From positions 1 through 10,130 of the forward strand of contig JAHIQD010000009.1 in NCBI GenBank assembly GCA_018902795.1: a stretch of DNA of 10,130 nt, given 5' to 3'. The translations under genes and the position numbers were made by a program. The notes under the pieces are model-generated. The model had not been told where the DNA came from, ran no database searches, and saw only the letters and a program-made list of their open reading frames with translations. Within the stretch, counting starts at the first letter, position 1. Each line of letters opens with the position of its first letter. The stretch comes from Bacteroidota bacterium. GTDB lineage: Bacteria > Bacteroidota > Bacteroidia > Flavobacteriales > Weeksellaceae. Shown in pieces: positions 1 through 5,609 of this stretch.

Positions 1-1
1 A

Positions 2-868
2 GTAATGGGTAGAGTTGAACGGTTGTATTATAAAAACATTGGCGATTTTGTTCCGAAGGGGGCGCCGTTGGTCGATATTTACAGTGAAGAACTCAATAAT
101 GCAAAGCAGGAATATTTGCTGGCATTAGAAAGACGCAAGCTCTTCGTCGGCAATACGTCCATTGATTTTGACCAGCTGCTCCAAAGTTCCCGAAACAAGC
201 TTTATTTATGGGGAATGTCGGAAAGCCAGATCAAACAGCTGGAAAGATCAGGAAAAGCCACACTTACCACCACTGTGTTCAGCAATGCAGCCGGTTATAT
301 CACCGATCTGAGCATTGCCGAAGGCGATTATCTTGCAGAAGGTGGCACCATCGTGAATCTGGCAGATCTTTCATCGCTGTGGGCGGAAGCGCAGGTCTAT
401 TCCTCTCAAATGGCTCTCCTTCAGAAAGACAGCAAAGTTACCGTGTATATTCCCGATCTGGATAATTTGAAGATTAATGGGAAGATTGATTTTACAAACC
501 CAGAAATCAGCGCTTCCAGCAGGATAAATCTGGTTCGCGTTTCCGTGCCTAACAAAGGAAATCTGCTGAAACCCGGAATGCCGGTATATGTTCTGGTGGA
601 AAACAAATCCCGTGATGGCCTTTCCATGCCTGTGGATGCGGTGATTAGAGATGGTAAATCCTCCACGGTGTGGGTGAAAACCGCGAAGAACACCTTCGTC
701 AACAGAATGGTGGAAACGGGTCTCGAATATGAAGACAGAATAGAAATCACATCAGGAATTAAGGCGGGAGACGAAGTAGTGGTCTCCGGAGCATACCTAC
801 TGAACAGTGAATACATTTTCAAGAAAGGGGTCGATCCCATGGCGGGTCACGATATGAGCACAATGTAA
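2..868 (+). CDS. cusB: CusB-type RND efflux periplasmic adaptor, 5'-truncated by window edge
   Basis: Periplasmic adaptor (membrane fusion protein) linking an inner-membrane RND pump of the CusA type to an outer-membrane channel for Cu(I)/Ag(I) or other metal export. Only the C-terminal part is present: the frame is open to base 2, and the first visible residues already lie in the barrel-sandwich (lipoyl-like) domain (IGDFVPKGAPLVDIYSEEL), so the ATG at 5 is probably internal. CusB-like proteins are usually about 400 residues; about 288 are visible. Counting from the ATG, the helical-hairpin end with the family-typical LYLWGMSESQI lies near 66-76, the second sandwich half (AAGYITDLSIAEGDYL) near 95-110, then a beta-barrel and a membrane-proximal domain to about 275. 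The C-terminus ends GHDMSTM, a small His/Met tail that could touch metal. The stop is one base before the next ATG, so the two genes are almost certainly co-transcribed. Family sure; metal specificity inferred from neighbours. Confidence 0.88.
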   Translation, partial: VMGRVERLYYKNIGDFVPKGAPLVDIYSEELNNAKQEYLLALERRKLFVGNTSIDFDQLLQSSRNKLYLWGMSESQIKQLERSGKATLTTTVFSNAAGYITDLSIAEGDYLAEGGTIVNLADLSSLWAEAQVYSSQMALLQKDSKVTVYIPDLDNLKINGKIDFTNPEISASSRINLVRVSVPNKGNLLKPGMPVYVLVENKSRDGLSMPVDAVIRDGKSSTVWVKTAKNTFVNRMVETGLEYEDRIEITSGIKAGDEVVVSGAYLLNSEYIFKKGVDPMAGHDMSTM

Positions 869-869
869 T

Positions 870-1331
870 ATGAGAAAATTGAATATGATAGGCTGGCTGG
901 CGGTGCTAGTGGTGGCTATTGTTTTAGTCATTCAGGTCATACCGGTGGAGCGTAATGTCTCCACCGTTCCGCCAGGTCAAAGTTTTGAAAAAACCGAAAA
1001 GGTGCCCGCCAACGTGGCTGCTATTCTGAAAGTTTCCTGCTATGACTGTCATTCCAACAACAGCCGATATCCGTGGTATTCAGAATTGCAGCCCGGCGCT
1101 TGGTTTATGGCGCAGCATATTAAAAAAGGGAGAGACGAACTCAATTTTGATGAGTTCAATAACTATTCAAAAAGACGGAAAAAAGCGAAAATAAAAAGCA
1201 TCATCAGCCAGATTGAAAAAGACGAAATGCCTTTAAGATCATACCGCATGATGCACGGAAACGCCAGATTATCAGCGGATGAAAAAAAAGAACTGTTAGA
1301 TTTTTTTCGTGACAACGAATATAGTAAGTAA
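870..1331 (+). CDS. Membrane-anchored haem-binding-domain protein (CxxCH, Haem_bd type)
   Basis: A 153-residue protein with an uncleaved-looking N-terminal hydrophobic helix (about residues 7-25) and a periplasmic domain. It carries one c-type haem attachment motif, CYDCH (C57, C60, H61), followed by the family-typical SNNSRYPWYSELQPGAWFM. A second conserved patch, DEMPLRSYRMMHG (about 118-130), offers a methionine or histidine as possible distal haem ligand. This matches the small haem-binding-domain family common in Bacteroidota (PF14376-like, recognised from memory and not searched). It starts one base after the CusB stop, so translational coupling is likely, and in this phylum such genes often sit beside metal-efflux or copper genes. 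The role is unknown; electron transfer, or redox sensing of periplasmic copper, are inferences. A long basic stretch (KRRKKAKIK, about 101-109) separates the two motifs. Confidence 0.82.
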   Translation: MRKLNMIGWLAVLVVAIVLVIQVIPVERNVSTVPPGQSFEKTEKVPANVAAILKVSCYDCHSNNSRYPWYSELQPGAWFMAQHIKKGRDELNFDEFNNYSKRRKKAKIKSIISQIEKDEMPLRSYRMMHGNARLSADEKKELLDFFRDNEYSK

Positions 1332-1451
1332 CGCAGAACATAAGAAATGACGCTCGCCTGTGGTCTTTAGAGTATCAGAAATGGTCGTTTAGAATAAAAA
1401 AGGATTGGAAAAGACTGTGCTGTAGAATCAACAAAAATTAAAAACAACGTG

Positions 1452-2021
1452 ATGAAATTAAATATTAAAAATATGGTTTGCAGCCGATGTCTCAAAGTGC
1501 TTAGGCAAGAGCTTGAACAACTGGGAATTAAGGTTTCATCAATTGAACTCGGGGTATTGGTAATCGACGAGATGGCTGGTAATCATACTGAAATCATGGC
1601 GAAAATTGAAAGTGTTCTCCATACCAATAAATTTGAAATAATCCATAGTCCAGAGGAAGTGCTCGTCGAAAAAATTAAACATTTTTTGCTTTGTAAAATA
1701 GAAGAGCCCCCTCTCGATTCCACGGTAAACCTATCTCAAATTTTAAGCACGGAGTTCAACCACGAATATAAGTCACTGAGCAAGTTGTTCTCACACTTTG
1801 AAAATACAACGCTGAAAAAATATTTTATTAAATTAAAAATTGAGAAAGTAAAACAACTTATTCAACTCAGGCAGTACACCTTTTCAGAAATAGGGCATCT
1901 CCTGGATTACAGCAGCGTCAACCATCTGTCGAGACAGTTTAAAGAGATTACCGGAGAGAGCATGACTGAGTATAAAAATGCTGAACTAGCCAATCGAAGA
2001 CCCTATGATGAAATTAGTTAA
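1452..2021 (+). CDS. AraC-family transcriptional regulator with N-terminal HMA-like CxxC domain
   Basis: A 189-residue one-component regulator. Residues 1-65 look like a ferredoxin-fold HMA domain with a degenerate metal site, NMVCSRC (C10, C13; the canonical motif is GMxCxxC). Residues about 96-175 hold two helix-turn-helices of AraC type: LSKLFSHFENTTLKKYF, then FSEIGHLLDYSSVNHLSRQF followed by KEITGESMTEYK. There is no large sugar-binding cupin domain. A GTG at 1449 directly precedes the chosen ATG in frame; the ATG is preferred because it begins the first beta strand of the domain. It lies between an efflux operon and a copper chaperone, so Cu(I) or another soft metal bound by the Cys pair is the likely signal and those genes the likely targets (inference). 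A direct repeat at 2155-2190 is a candidate operator. The family assignment is strong; the ligand is not shown. Confidence 0.85.
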   Translation: MKLNIKNMVCSRCLKVLRQELEQLGIKVSSIELGVLVIDEMAGNHTEIMAKIESVLHTNKFEIIHSPEEVLVEKIKHFLLCKIEEPPLDSTVNLSQILSTEFNHEYKSLSKLFSHFENTTLKKYFIKLKIEKVKQLIQLRQYTFSEIGHLLDYSSVNHLSRQFKEITGESMTEYKNAELANRRPYDEIS

Positions 2022-2154
2022 CCTTAGAACTTAGGCGTATGAAATTATAAATAGGAAATAGTTGCGAAATAGAAACGGCAATCACAGGGACTTTTGCGCA
2101 ACTCTCGATAAACTTCAGGTATAGTTTTGATGTTACTTGGCCTTTTTTTCAAAG

Positions 2155-2190
2155 CGAAATTATACAGAAACTAACGAAAATTATGCAGAA
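2155..2190 (+). repeat. Helically phased imperfect direct repeat, candidate AraC-type operator
   Basis: This lies in the 333-base gap between the AraC-like gene and the HMA chaperone gene. The two copies are CGAAATTATACAGAA (2155-2169) and CGAAAATTATGCAGAA (2175-2190), differing by one inserted A and one A/G change. Their centres are about 20-21 bases apart, two helical turns, the arrangement AraC-type regulators often use. A related 9-mer, GCAGAACAT, overlaps the second copy (2185-2193) and recurs at 1333-1341 just upstream of the regulator gene. The rest of the gap (2022-2154 and 2191-2354) shows no reading frame of useful length and no clear promoter. The function as an operator is inferred. 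Confidence 0.4.
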
Positions 2191-2354
2191 CATCCGTTTA
2201 AGAAACTTGTACTTTTACAGTAGTAATTACAGCCAGCTCGCTTTCAAAAAACTATTTTATTGCAACACGAGTTTGGCCAAGTAAGGCTCACAGAACGTAT
2301 TGTAAAACGGATAGTCGGAAAGTAACAATATATAAAAGAATAAAATCAAACAAA

Positions 2355-2606
2355 ATGAAACAACAAATTGAAATAACAGGAATGTCCTGCGAAGGCTGCG
2401 TTAAAAATGTCGAAAAAGCGTTGAAAGAAATTGATGGCGTACAGAATGTAAAAGCGAGTCTGCATCCACCACGCGCAGTTATTGAAGCAGAGAAATCGAT
2501 TAATACAGCGCAGTTAACGCAAGCCTTGGCGAAAGTAGGTTATAGTATTGCCGGCGCTTCCGTAGATGAGAATTTAAAAAAGTCTGGTGGCTCCTGTTGC
2601 TGTTGA
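2355..2606 (+). CDS. HMA-domain heavy-metal (copper) chaperone, CopZ-like, with CCC tail
   Basis: An 83-residue soluble cytosolic metallochaperone with a single HMA (ferredoxin-like) domain. The metal loop GMSCEGC places Cu(I)-type ligands at C12 and C15, and the following helix (VKNVEKALKEIDGV) and strands fit the beta-alpha-beta-beta-alpha-beta pattern to about residue 68. Unlike the minimal roughly 70-residue CopZ/Atx1 form, it continues with ASVDENLKKSGGSCCC, adding three terminal cysteines (C81-C83). These could form a second thiolate site or help pass metal to a partner. It has no signal peptide or membrane segment. The start is A-rich (CAAACAAAATG) without a Shine-Dalgarno, normal for Bacteroidota. 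It lies downstream of the HMA-AraC regulator and upstream of the four-helix copper-storage gene, so delivery of Cu(I) to a P-type ATPase outside the window, or to storage, is plausible. Metal identity is inferred. Confidence 0.88.
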   Translation: MKQQIEITGMSCEGCVKNVEKALKEIDGVQNVKASLHPPRAVIEAEKSINTAQLTQALAKVGYSIAGASVDENLKKSGGSCCC

Positions 2607-2740
2607 AAAGTATGAACTGCGCGGGCAAGTATAATGTTAGTACGATGTGAACGATAACGGTAGAAATGCTCCGCTGAAAACTAAGTGAAAGAAGCAAATA
2701 AATTTTTTAAAAAAAATCAAAGTAGCCAGCAATAGCTTGC

Positions 2741-2775
2741 CTGATCAAACGCACTTATGATTGCGACAGGATCAG
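2741..2775. repeat. Nested inverted repeat upstream of the four-helix copper-protein gene
   Basis: Outer arms CTGATC (2741-2746) and GATCAG (2770-2775) enclose inner arms CGCA (2750-2753) and TGCG (2762-2765) around an 8-base loop. The two dyads share nearly the same centre (about 2758). It lies 62 bases upstream of the ATG at 2837. It could be a hairpin in the leader RNA or a dimeric protein-binding site; there is no T-run after it, so it is not an intrinsic terminator. The rest of the 230-base gap (2607-2836) has no convincing ORF. Confidence 0.35.
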
Positions 2776-2788
2776 CGCAGGAACTGCA

Positions 2789-2832
2789 TATTTATTGAAA
2801 AAACCAACCTATTTATTAACATAAAAACCAAC
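2789..2832 (+). repeat. Imperfect tandem repeat immediately before the start codon at 2837
   Basis: TATTTATT occurs at 2789-2796 and 2810-2817, and AAAAACCAAC at 2799-2808 and 2823-2832. Together they make two imperfect copies of a unit 21-24 bases long ending four bases before the start codon. This may be a local duplication in the 5' leader, a binding-site pair, or an AT-rich translation-enhancing leader. The sequence shows the repeat; its meaning is not known. Confidence 0.45.
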
Positions 2833-2836
2833 AATT

Positions 2837-3178
2837 ATGACAGGTTATCACACGTACCAAAGTTGTATTGAAGCATGTTTAAAATGTGCTGCAATATGTA
2901 ATCACTGTGCTTCATCATGCACTGAGGAAGAAGATGTAAAAATGATGGCGAGATGCATTCAGTTAGACATGGAATGCGCAGCGATCTGCTATGCATCAGC
3001 ACAGTTAATGAGCCTCGGCAGCGACAAAGCAAAAGACATTTGCCGTATTTGTGCCGACATCTGTGAAGCATGTGCTGCAGAATGTGAAAAACATGCACAA
3101 CATGGAATGGATCATTGCCGTGAATGTGCAGAAGCTTGCAGAAAATGCGCCGAAGAATGCCGGAAAATGGCAGCGTAA
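2837..3178 (+). CDS. Cytosolic four-helix-bundle copper-storage protein (Csp3/DUF326 type)
   Basis: A 113-residue, cysteine-rich protein with 19 cysteines at 10, 14, 17, 21, 24, 28, 40, 47, 51, 69, 72, 76, 79, 83, 94, 97, 101, 104 and 108. They fall in CxxxCxxCxxxC-like runs on four predicted helices, so thiolates line the core of a helical bundle. This is the pattern of Csp copper-storage proteins, whose cytosolic form (Csp3) has about 18-19 cysteines and binds many Cu(I) ions per monomer. There is no signal peptide, so it is expected in the cytosol, unlike exported Csp1. H5, H23, H86, H89 and H93 could help at the bundle mouth. It follows the HMA chaperone gene by 230 bases and is followed by its own terminator, so it may be expressed alone or with that gene. 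Copper buffering when influx outruns export is the likely role. Family confident; stoichiometry in this protein not shown. Confidence 0.9.
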   Translation: MTGYHTYQSCIEACLKCAAICNHCASSCTEEEDVKMMARCIQLDMECAAICYASAQLMSLGSDKAKDICRICADICEACAAECEKHAQHGMDHCRECAEACRKCAEECRKMAA

Positions 3179-3186
3179 TTTAAAAC

Positions 3187-3220
3187 GGGTGGTGATTTAA
3201 ATGATTGCCACTCTTTTTTT
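3187..3220 (+). terminator. Intrinsic terminator after the copper-storage gene
   Basis: A GGGTGGT (3187-3193) / GCCACTC (3207-3213) stem of seven pairs, two of them G-T wobbles, has a 13-base loop and is followed directly by seven T residues (3214-3220). It begins nine bases after the stop of the four-helix protein. It separates the copper block from the beta-propeller lipoprotein, which therefore probably has its own promoter in the 34 bases downstream or depends on read-through. Confidence 0.75.
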
Positions 3221-3254
3221 ATCTACATCCTAACGACCAAATTAAAATCTATTA

Positions 3255-4346
3255 ATGAAAAAATTTTTTACCCCGACATTGGTTGTCATATTGACCATGC
3301 TATTTGTTATGGTCAGCAGTTGCGGCAATAACGATAATAGCAATACCAATAGTAGTAATACTGATAAACCATCTTCATTGCCAAGGGCTAAAGTTTATGT
3401 AGCCAATGAAGCCGGAGGCAGTGTTTCAGTTATTGATCTTCAGGATAGCTTAAAAACTACAAGCATTGACTTAAGTGATAGCGCCGGAACTATGTTTATG
3501 GCCCATAATGTTCAGGTGGCCCCCAATGGAAAATCTGTTTGGGTGGCGGCAGCAGGTATGGACAGCAGTAAAACAAATTACTTAATAGTTATTGACCCAA
3601 ACAGCGGTACAATAAAAGAGCGTGTGCTGTTAGGTAAAGATCTACACGTGGCCCATGTAGTTTTAGACGATCAATCAAAGAATGCATTTGTAACCGCAGG
3701 TGCAACGAATGAGGTCATACAAGTAGATGCAACGACCTATCAGGTGGTACGGAAGTTTGATTTAGGTGCAAAACATGCACCACATGGTTTGCGCTACGCT
3801 AAAGGCAAATTGTATGTAGCCAATATGGACGGAAAAAGCATGTCTGTCATTACTGTAGCTGATGGCAAAGTAACTGATATTCCTCTTGGCGGAATAGCTC
3901 CACAGGTGGCAGTTACCCGTGATGATAAATTTATTTTCATCTCTTTATACGACACAAAAGAGGTGATACAGTATGACCTTAAAAATGGTCAACTAAACAG
4001 AATACCATTACCTGCTACTGCTCAAGGTCCAATTCAGTTGTATGCTACCCCTGATAGTAAGTTACTGTATGTGGCTGACCAAGGAGAGTTACTCGGAAGA
4101 CCGGTTTCAAACGAGATTTATGTAATAGACATACCAAACGCAAAAGTGATAAGTACCATTAAAGTTGGTAAGAAGGCACACGGTGTTGTAGCAAGCAACG
4201 ACGGCAAATCAGTTTATGTAACAAATACTATAGACAATACAGTTTCTGTGATTGATGTGACAAGTCAAAAAGTAATCCACACAATCCCGGTTGGCAAAGG
4301 CCCTAATGGAATAAGCTATTGGTTTGAAACTGGCGGTATGCCGTAA
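3255..4346 (+). CDS. YncE/YVTN-family seven-bladed beta-propeller lipoprotein
   Basis: A 363-residue exported lipoprotein. The signal peptide (MKKFF, then hydrophobic 8-20) ends in a lipobox VSSC with acylated C23; an Asn/Ser-rich linker follows (about 24-42). From 45 on, seven YVTN-type repeats can be read, each starting near KVYVANEAGGSVSVID, SVWVAAAG, NAFVTAGATNEVIQVD, KLYVANMDGKSMSVI, FIFISLYDTKEVIQYD, LLYVADQG and SVYVTNTIDNTVSVID, enough for a complete propeller. Histidines recur at the same position before blade strands (H84, H134, H177, H309), with H131 and H174 next to them; the other blades have Q218, I260 and N351 there. A central metal or haem site is possible (inference). There is no CuA-type domain, so it is not nitrous oxide reductase. 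It sits alone between the terminator at 3187-3220 and the dehydrogenase gene. Family members are periplasmic or surface proteins, often of unknown function. Confidence 0.85.
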   Translation: MKKFFTPTLVVILTMLFVMVSSCGNNDNSNTNSSNTDKPSSLPRAKVYVANEAGGSVSVIDLQDSLKTTSIDLSDSAGTMFMAHNVQVAPNGKSVWVAAAGMDSSKTNYLIVIDPNSGTIKERVLLGKDLHVAHVVLDDQSKNAFVTAGATNEVIQVDATTYQVVRKFDLGAKHAPHGLRYAKGKLYVANMDGKSMSVITVADGKVTDIPLGGIAPQVAVTRDDKFIFISLYDTKEVIQYDLKNGQLNRIPLPATAQGPIQLYATPDSKLLYVADQGELLGRPVSNEIYVIDIPNAKVISTIKVGKKAHGVVASNDGKSVYVTNTIDNTVSVIDVTSQKVIHTIPVGKGPNGISYWFETGGMP

Positions 4347-4366
4347 ACAGGATATTAAAGGAAATA

Positions 4367-4393
4367 GATATCAAAGAACGTTCTAGTAATATC
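4367..4393. promoter_or_regulatory. Dyad-symmetric element upstream of the type II GAPDH gene
   Basis: The perfect 10-base palindrome AGAACGTTCT (4375-4384) is flanked by GATAT (4367-4371) and ATATC (4389-4393), almost symmetric about the same centre (4379-4380). It lies in the 79-base gap 33-59 bases before the GAPDH ATG, where an operator or promoter would be. No T-run follows, so it is not a terminator. Binding by a dimeric regulator is inferred from symmetry only. Confidence 0.35.
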
Positions 4394-4425
4394 AATTTAT
4401 ATAAATTAAGCTAAATAAATTTATT

Positions 4426-5457
4426 ATGGAAAAGATTAAAGTAGCCGTAAACGGATATGGTGTCATTGGCAAACGGGTTGCCGATGCCGTACAGATGCAG
4501 GAAGACATGGAACTGTCAGGTGTATGTGATGTGGTAACTGACTGGCGCATTCAAATGGCGGTATTAAAAAAATATCCTGTGTTTGCTTCCGATGATACTT
4601 TTCAAATTAAGATGAACGAAGCCGGAATAAATTCATTAGGCACAGTGAACGACCTGCTTGCATCATCAGATATTATTGTGGATTGCACACCCAAGAAAAT
4701 CGCTGCTCAAAATATAGAGCTTTATAAAAAACTTGGTAAAAAGTTTATTTTACAGGGAGGTGAAAAGCATGAAACAACCGGTCATTCCTTTAGTGCCGAA
4801 AACAACTATGCCACTGCACTTAACCTTGATGCTACAAGAGTAGTTTCCTGTAACACTATTTCCATTGTAAGAACACTAACCGCACTGAAGAATGCAGGCT
4901 TGCTCTTAAAAGCAAGAGGCACTTTACTTCGTCGTGCAACCGACCCATGGGAAAGCCATTTGAACGGGATTATGAATACCCTGGTTGCCGAAAAAGATAT
5001 ACCCAGCCATCAGGGACCGGATGCGCAATCTGTTGACCCCTCTTTTAACGTTATCACATCGGCAGTTAAAGTGCCGGAAACGTTAAGCCATCTACATTAC
5101 TGGAATGTACAGTTGACCAGAAAAACCGATAAGGAAGAAGTTTTGGATGCGTTCAATAAATCTACCAGAATTGCAATGATTGAATACAGCGATGAGTTAG
5201 CAGCTAATAATACAGTTAAGGAATTAATGCTTGCAATAGGCCGCCCTTATGGAGATATGTATGAAGTAGCCTTGTGGCAAGACATGCTGAAAGTGGTTGG
5301 AGATGAAGTGTTCTATGCTTACTTAGTCGATAATCAGGCTATCGTAATCCCCGAAACCATTGACGCTATCCGTGCCCTAACCGGAATTGAACCAGACGCT
5401 GAAAAGTCGATACTTAAGACCAACGAAAGCCTTGGAGTTAAACAGAGTTTTTATTAG
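4426..5457 (+). CDS. gap: Type II (archaeal-type) glyceraldehyde-3-phosphate dehydrogenase
   Basis: Cytosolic dehydrogenase that oxidises glyceraldehyde-3-phosphate to 1,3-bisphosphoglycerate with NAD(P)+ and phosphate, or runs in reverse. At 343 residues it matches the archaeal-type enzyme rather than the usual bacterial GapA. Visible features are the N-terminal Rossmann fold VNGYGVIGKRVADAV (8-22), the catalytic-cysteine block VVSCNTISIVRTL (C142), RRATDPWESH (169-178) and SHQGPD (194-199; archaeal relatives often have SHHGPD), the catalytic-histidine region LSHLHYWNV (H222/H224), and a C-terminal NQAIVIPETIDAIRALTG typical of the archaeal family. All key residues appear present, so it is probably active. 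It is followed after 152 bases by a class I aldolase, the enzyme two steps upstream in glycolysis. A bacterium of this kind should also carry an ordinary gapA elsewhere, making this a likely second, horizontally acquired copy (inference). Cofactor preference cannot be read with certainty. Confidence 0.92.
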   Translation: MEKIKVAVNGYGVIGKRVADAVQMQEDMELSGVCDVVTDWRIQMAVLKKYPVFASDDTFQIKMNEAGINSLGTVNDLLASSDIIVDCTPKKIAAQNIELYKKLGKKFILQGGEKHETTGHSFSAENNYATALNLDATRVVSCNTISIVRTLTALKNAGLLLKARGTLLRRATDPWESHLNGIMNTLVAEKDIPSHQGPDAQSVDPSFNVITSAVKVPETLSHLHYWNVQLTRKTDKEEVLDAFNKSTRIAMIEYSDELAANNTVKELMLAIGRPYGDMYEVALWQDMLKVVGDEVFYAYLVDNQAIVIPETIDAIRALTGIEPDAEKSILKTNESLGVKQSFY

Positions 5458-5524
5458 GAGTAAGCAAAAAGTAAATTATCAAATTAATAAAACGGAATGT
5501 TAAGGAAAATGGTTTTGTACCCTG

Positions 5525-5578
5525 CAAATATTTGTAAGACGCGCACTTCCGCAAATGTCTATTTCTAAAACAAATAGA
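5525..5578. promoter_or_regulatory. Two palindromic elements in the leader of the aldolase gene
   Basis: The 152-base gap before the aldolase gene holds a perfect palindrome CAAATATTTG (5525-5534) and an inverted repeat TCTATTT (5558-5564) / AAATAGA (5572-5578) with a 7-base spacer. The second ends 31 bases before the ATG at 5610. AT-rich palindromes arise easily by chance, so these are only candidate regulator sites. No TTTG/TAnnTTTG promoter with proper spacing was found, and no T-run suggests termination between the two metabolic genes. Confidence 0.25.
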
Positions 5579-5609
5579 AATTTAGGGATTAAATTAAAGT
5601 TTAAAAAAA

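Noticed and set aside
421..840. 139-codon minus-strand ORF opposite the CusB-like gene
   Set aside because: It lies wholly within a confidently assigned gene on the other strand, and its translation resembles no protein family I recognise.
1449..1451. GTG start for the AraC-like regulator
   Set aside because: The adjacent in-frame ATG at 1452 begins the first HMA-like strand and is the stronger start codon; the difference is a single residue.
1332..1451. Search for a terminator, small gene or clear promoter between the haem-binding gene and the regulator
   Set aside because: No hairpin with a T-run, no useful ORF and no TAnnTTTG box; only the 9-mer GCAGAACAT shared with 2185-2193 stands out.
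2061..2102. Inverted repeat GTTGCG / CGCAAC and the overlapping palindrome TTGCGCAA (2094-2101)
   Set aside because: Six-base arms with a 30-base loop and no T-run; too weak to call a terminator or operator.
2093..2129. Bacteroidota-type promoter with TAGTTTTG (2122-2129) as the -7 element and TTTG (2093-2096) as the -33 element
   Set aside because: The -7 box matches TAnnTTTG exactly, but the spacer is 25 bases, longer than the usual 17-23, and no TTG lies at the right distance. It is also over 220 bases from the next gene.
2192..2312. Long-range inverted repeat ATCCGTTT (2192-2199) / AAACGGAT (2305-2312)
   Set aside because: Eight-base arms 105 bases apart are expected about once by chance in a gap this size, and the arms do not extend.
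2835..3098. 87-codon minus-strand ORF opposite the four-helix copper protein
   Set aside because: Shadow of a Cys-rich gene; its His/Leu/Cys-rich translation follows from reading the Cys/Ala/Glu codons in antisense.
3255..4346. Nitrous oxide reductase or another NosZ-like copper enzyme
   Set aside because: Beta-propeller with histidines, but no CuA domain, only four of the seven expected blade histidines, and a length of 363 residues rather than about 600.
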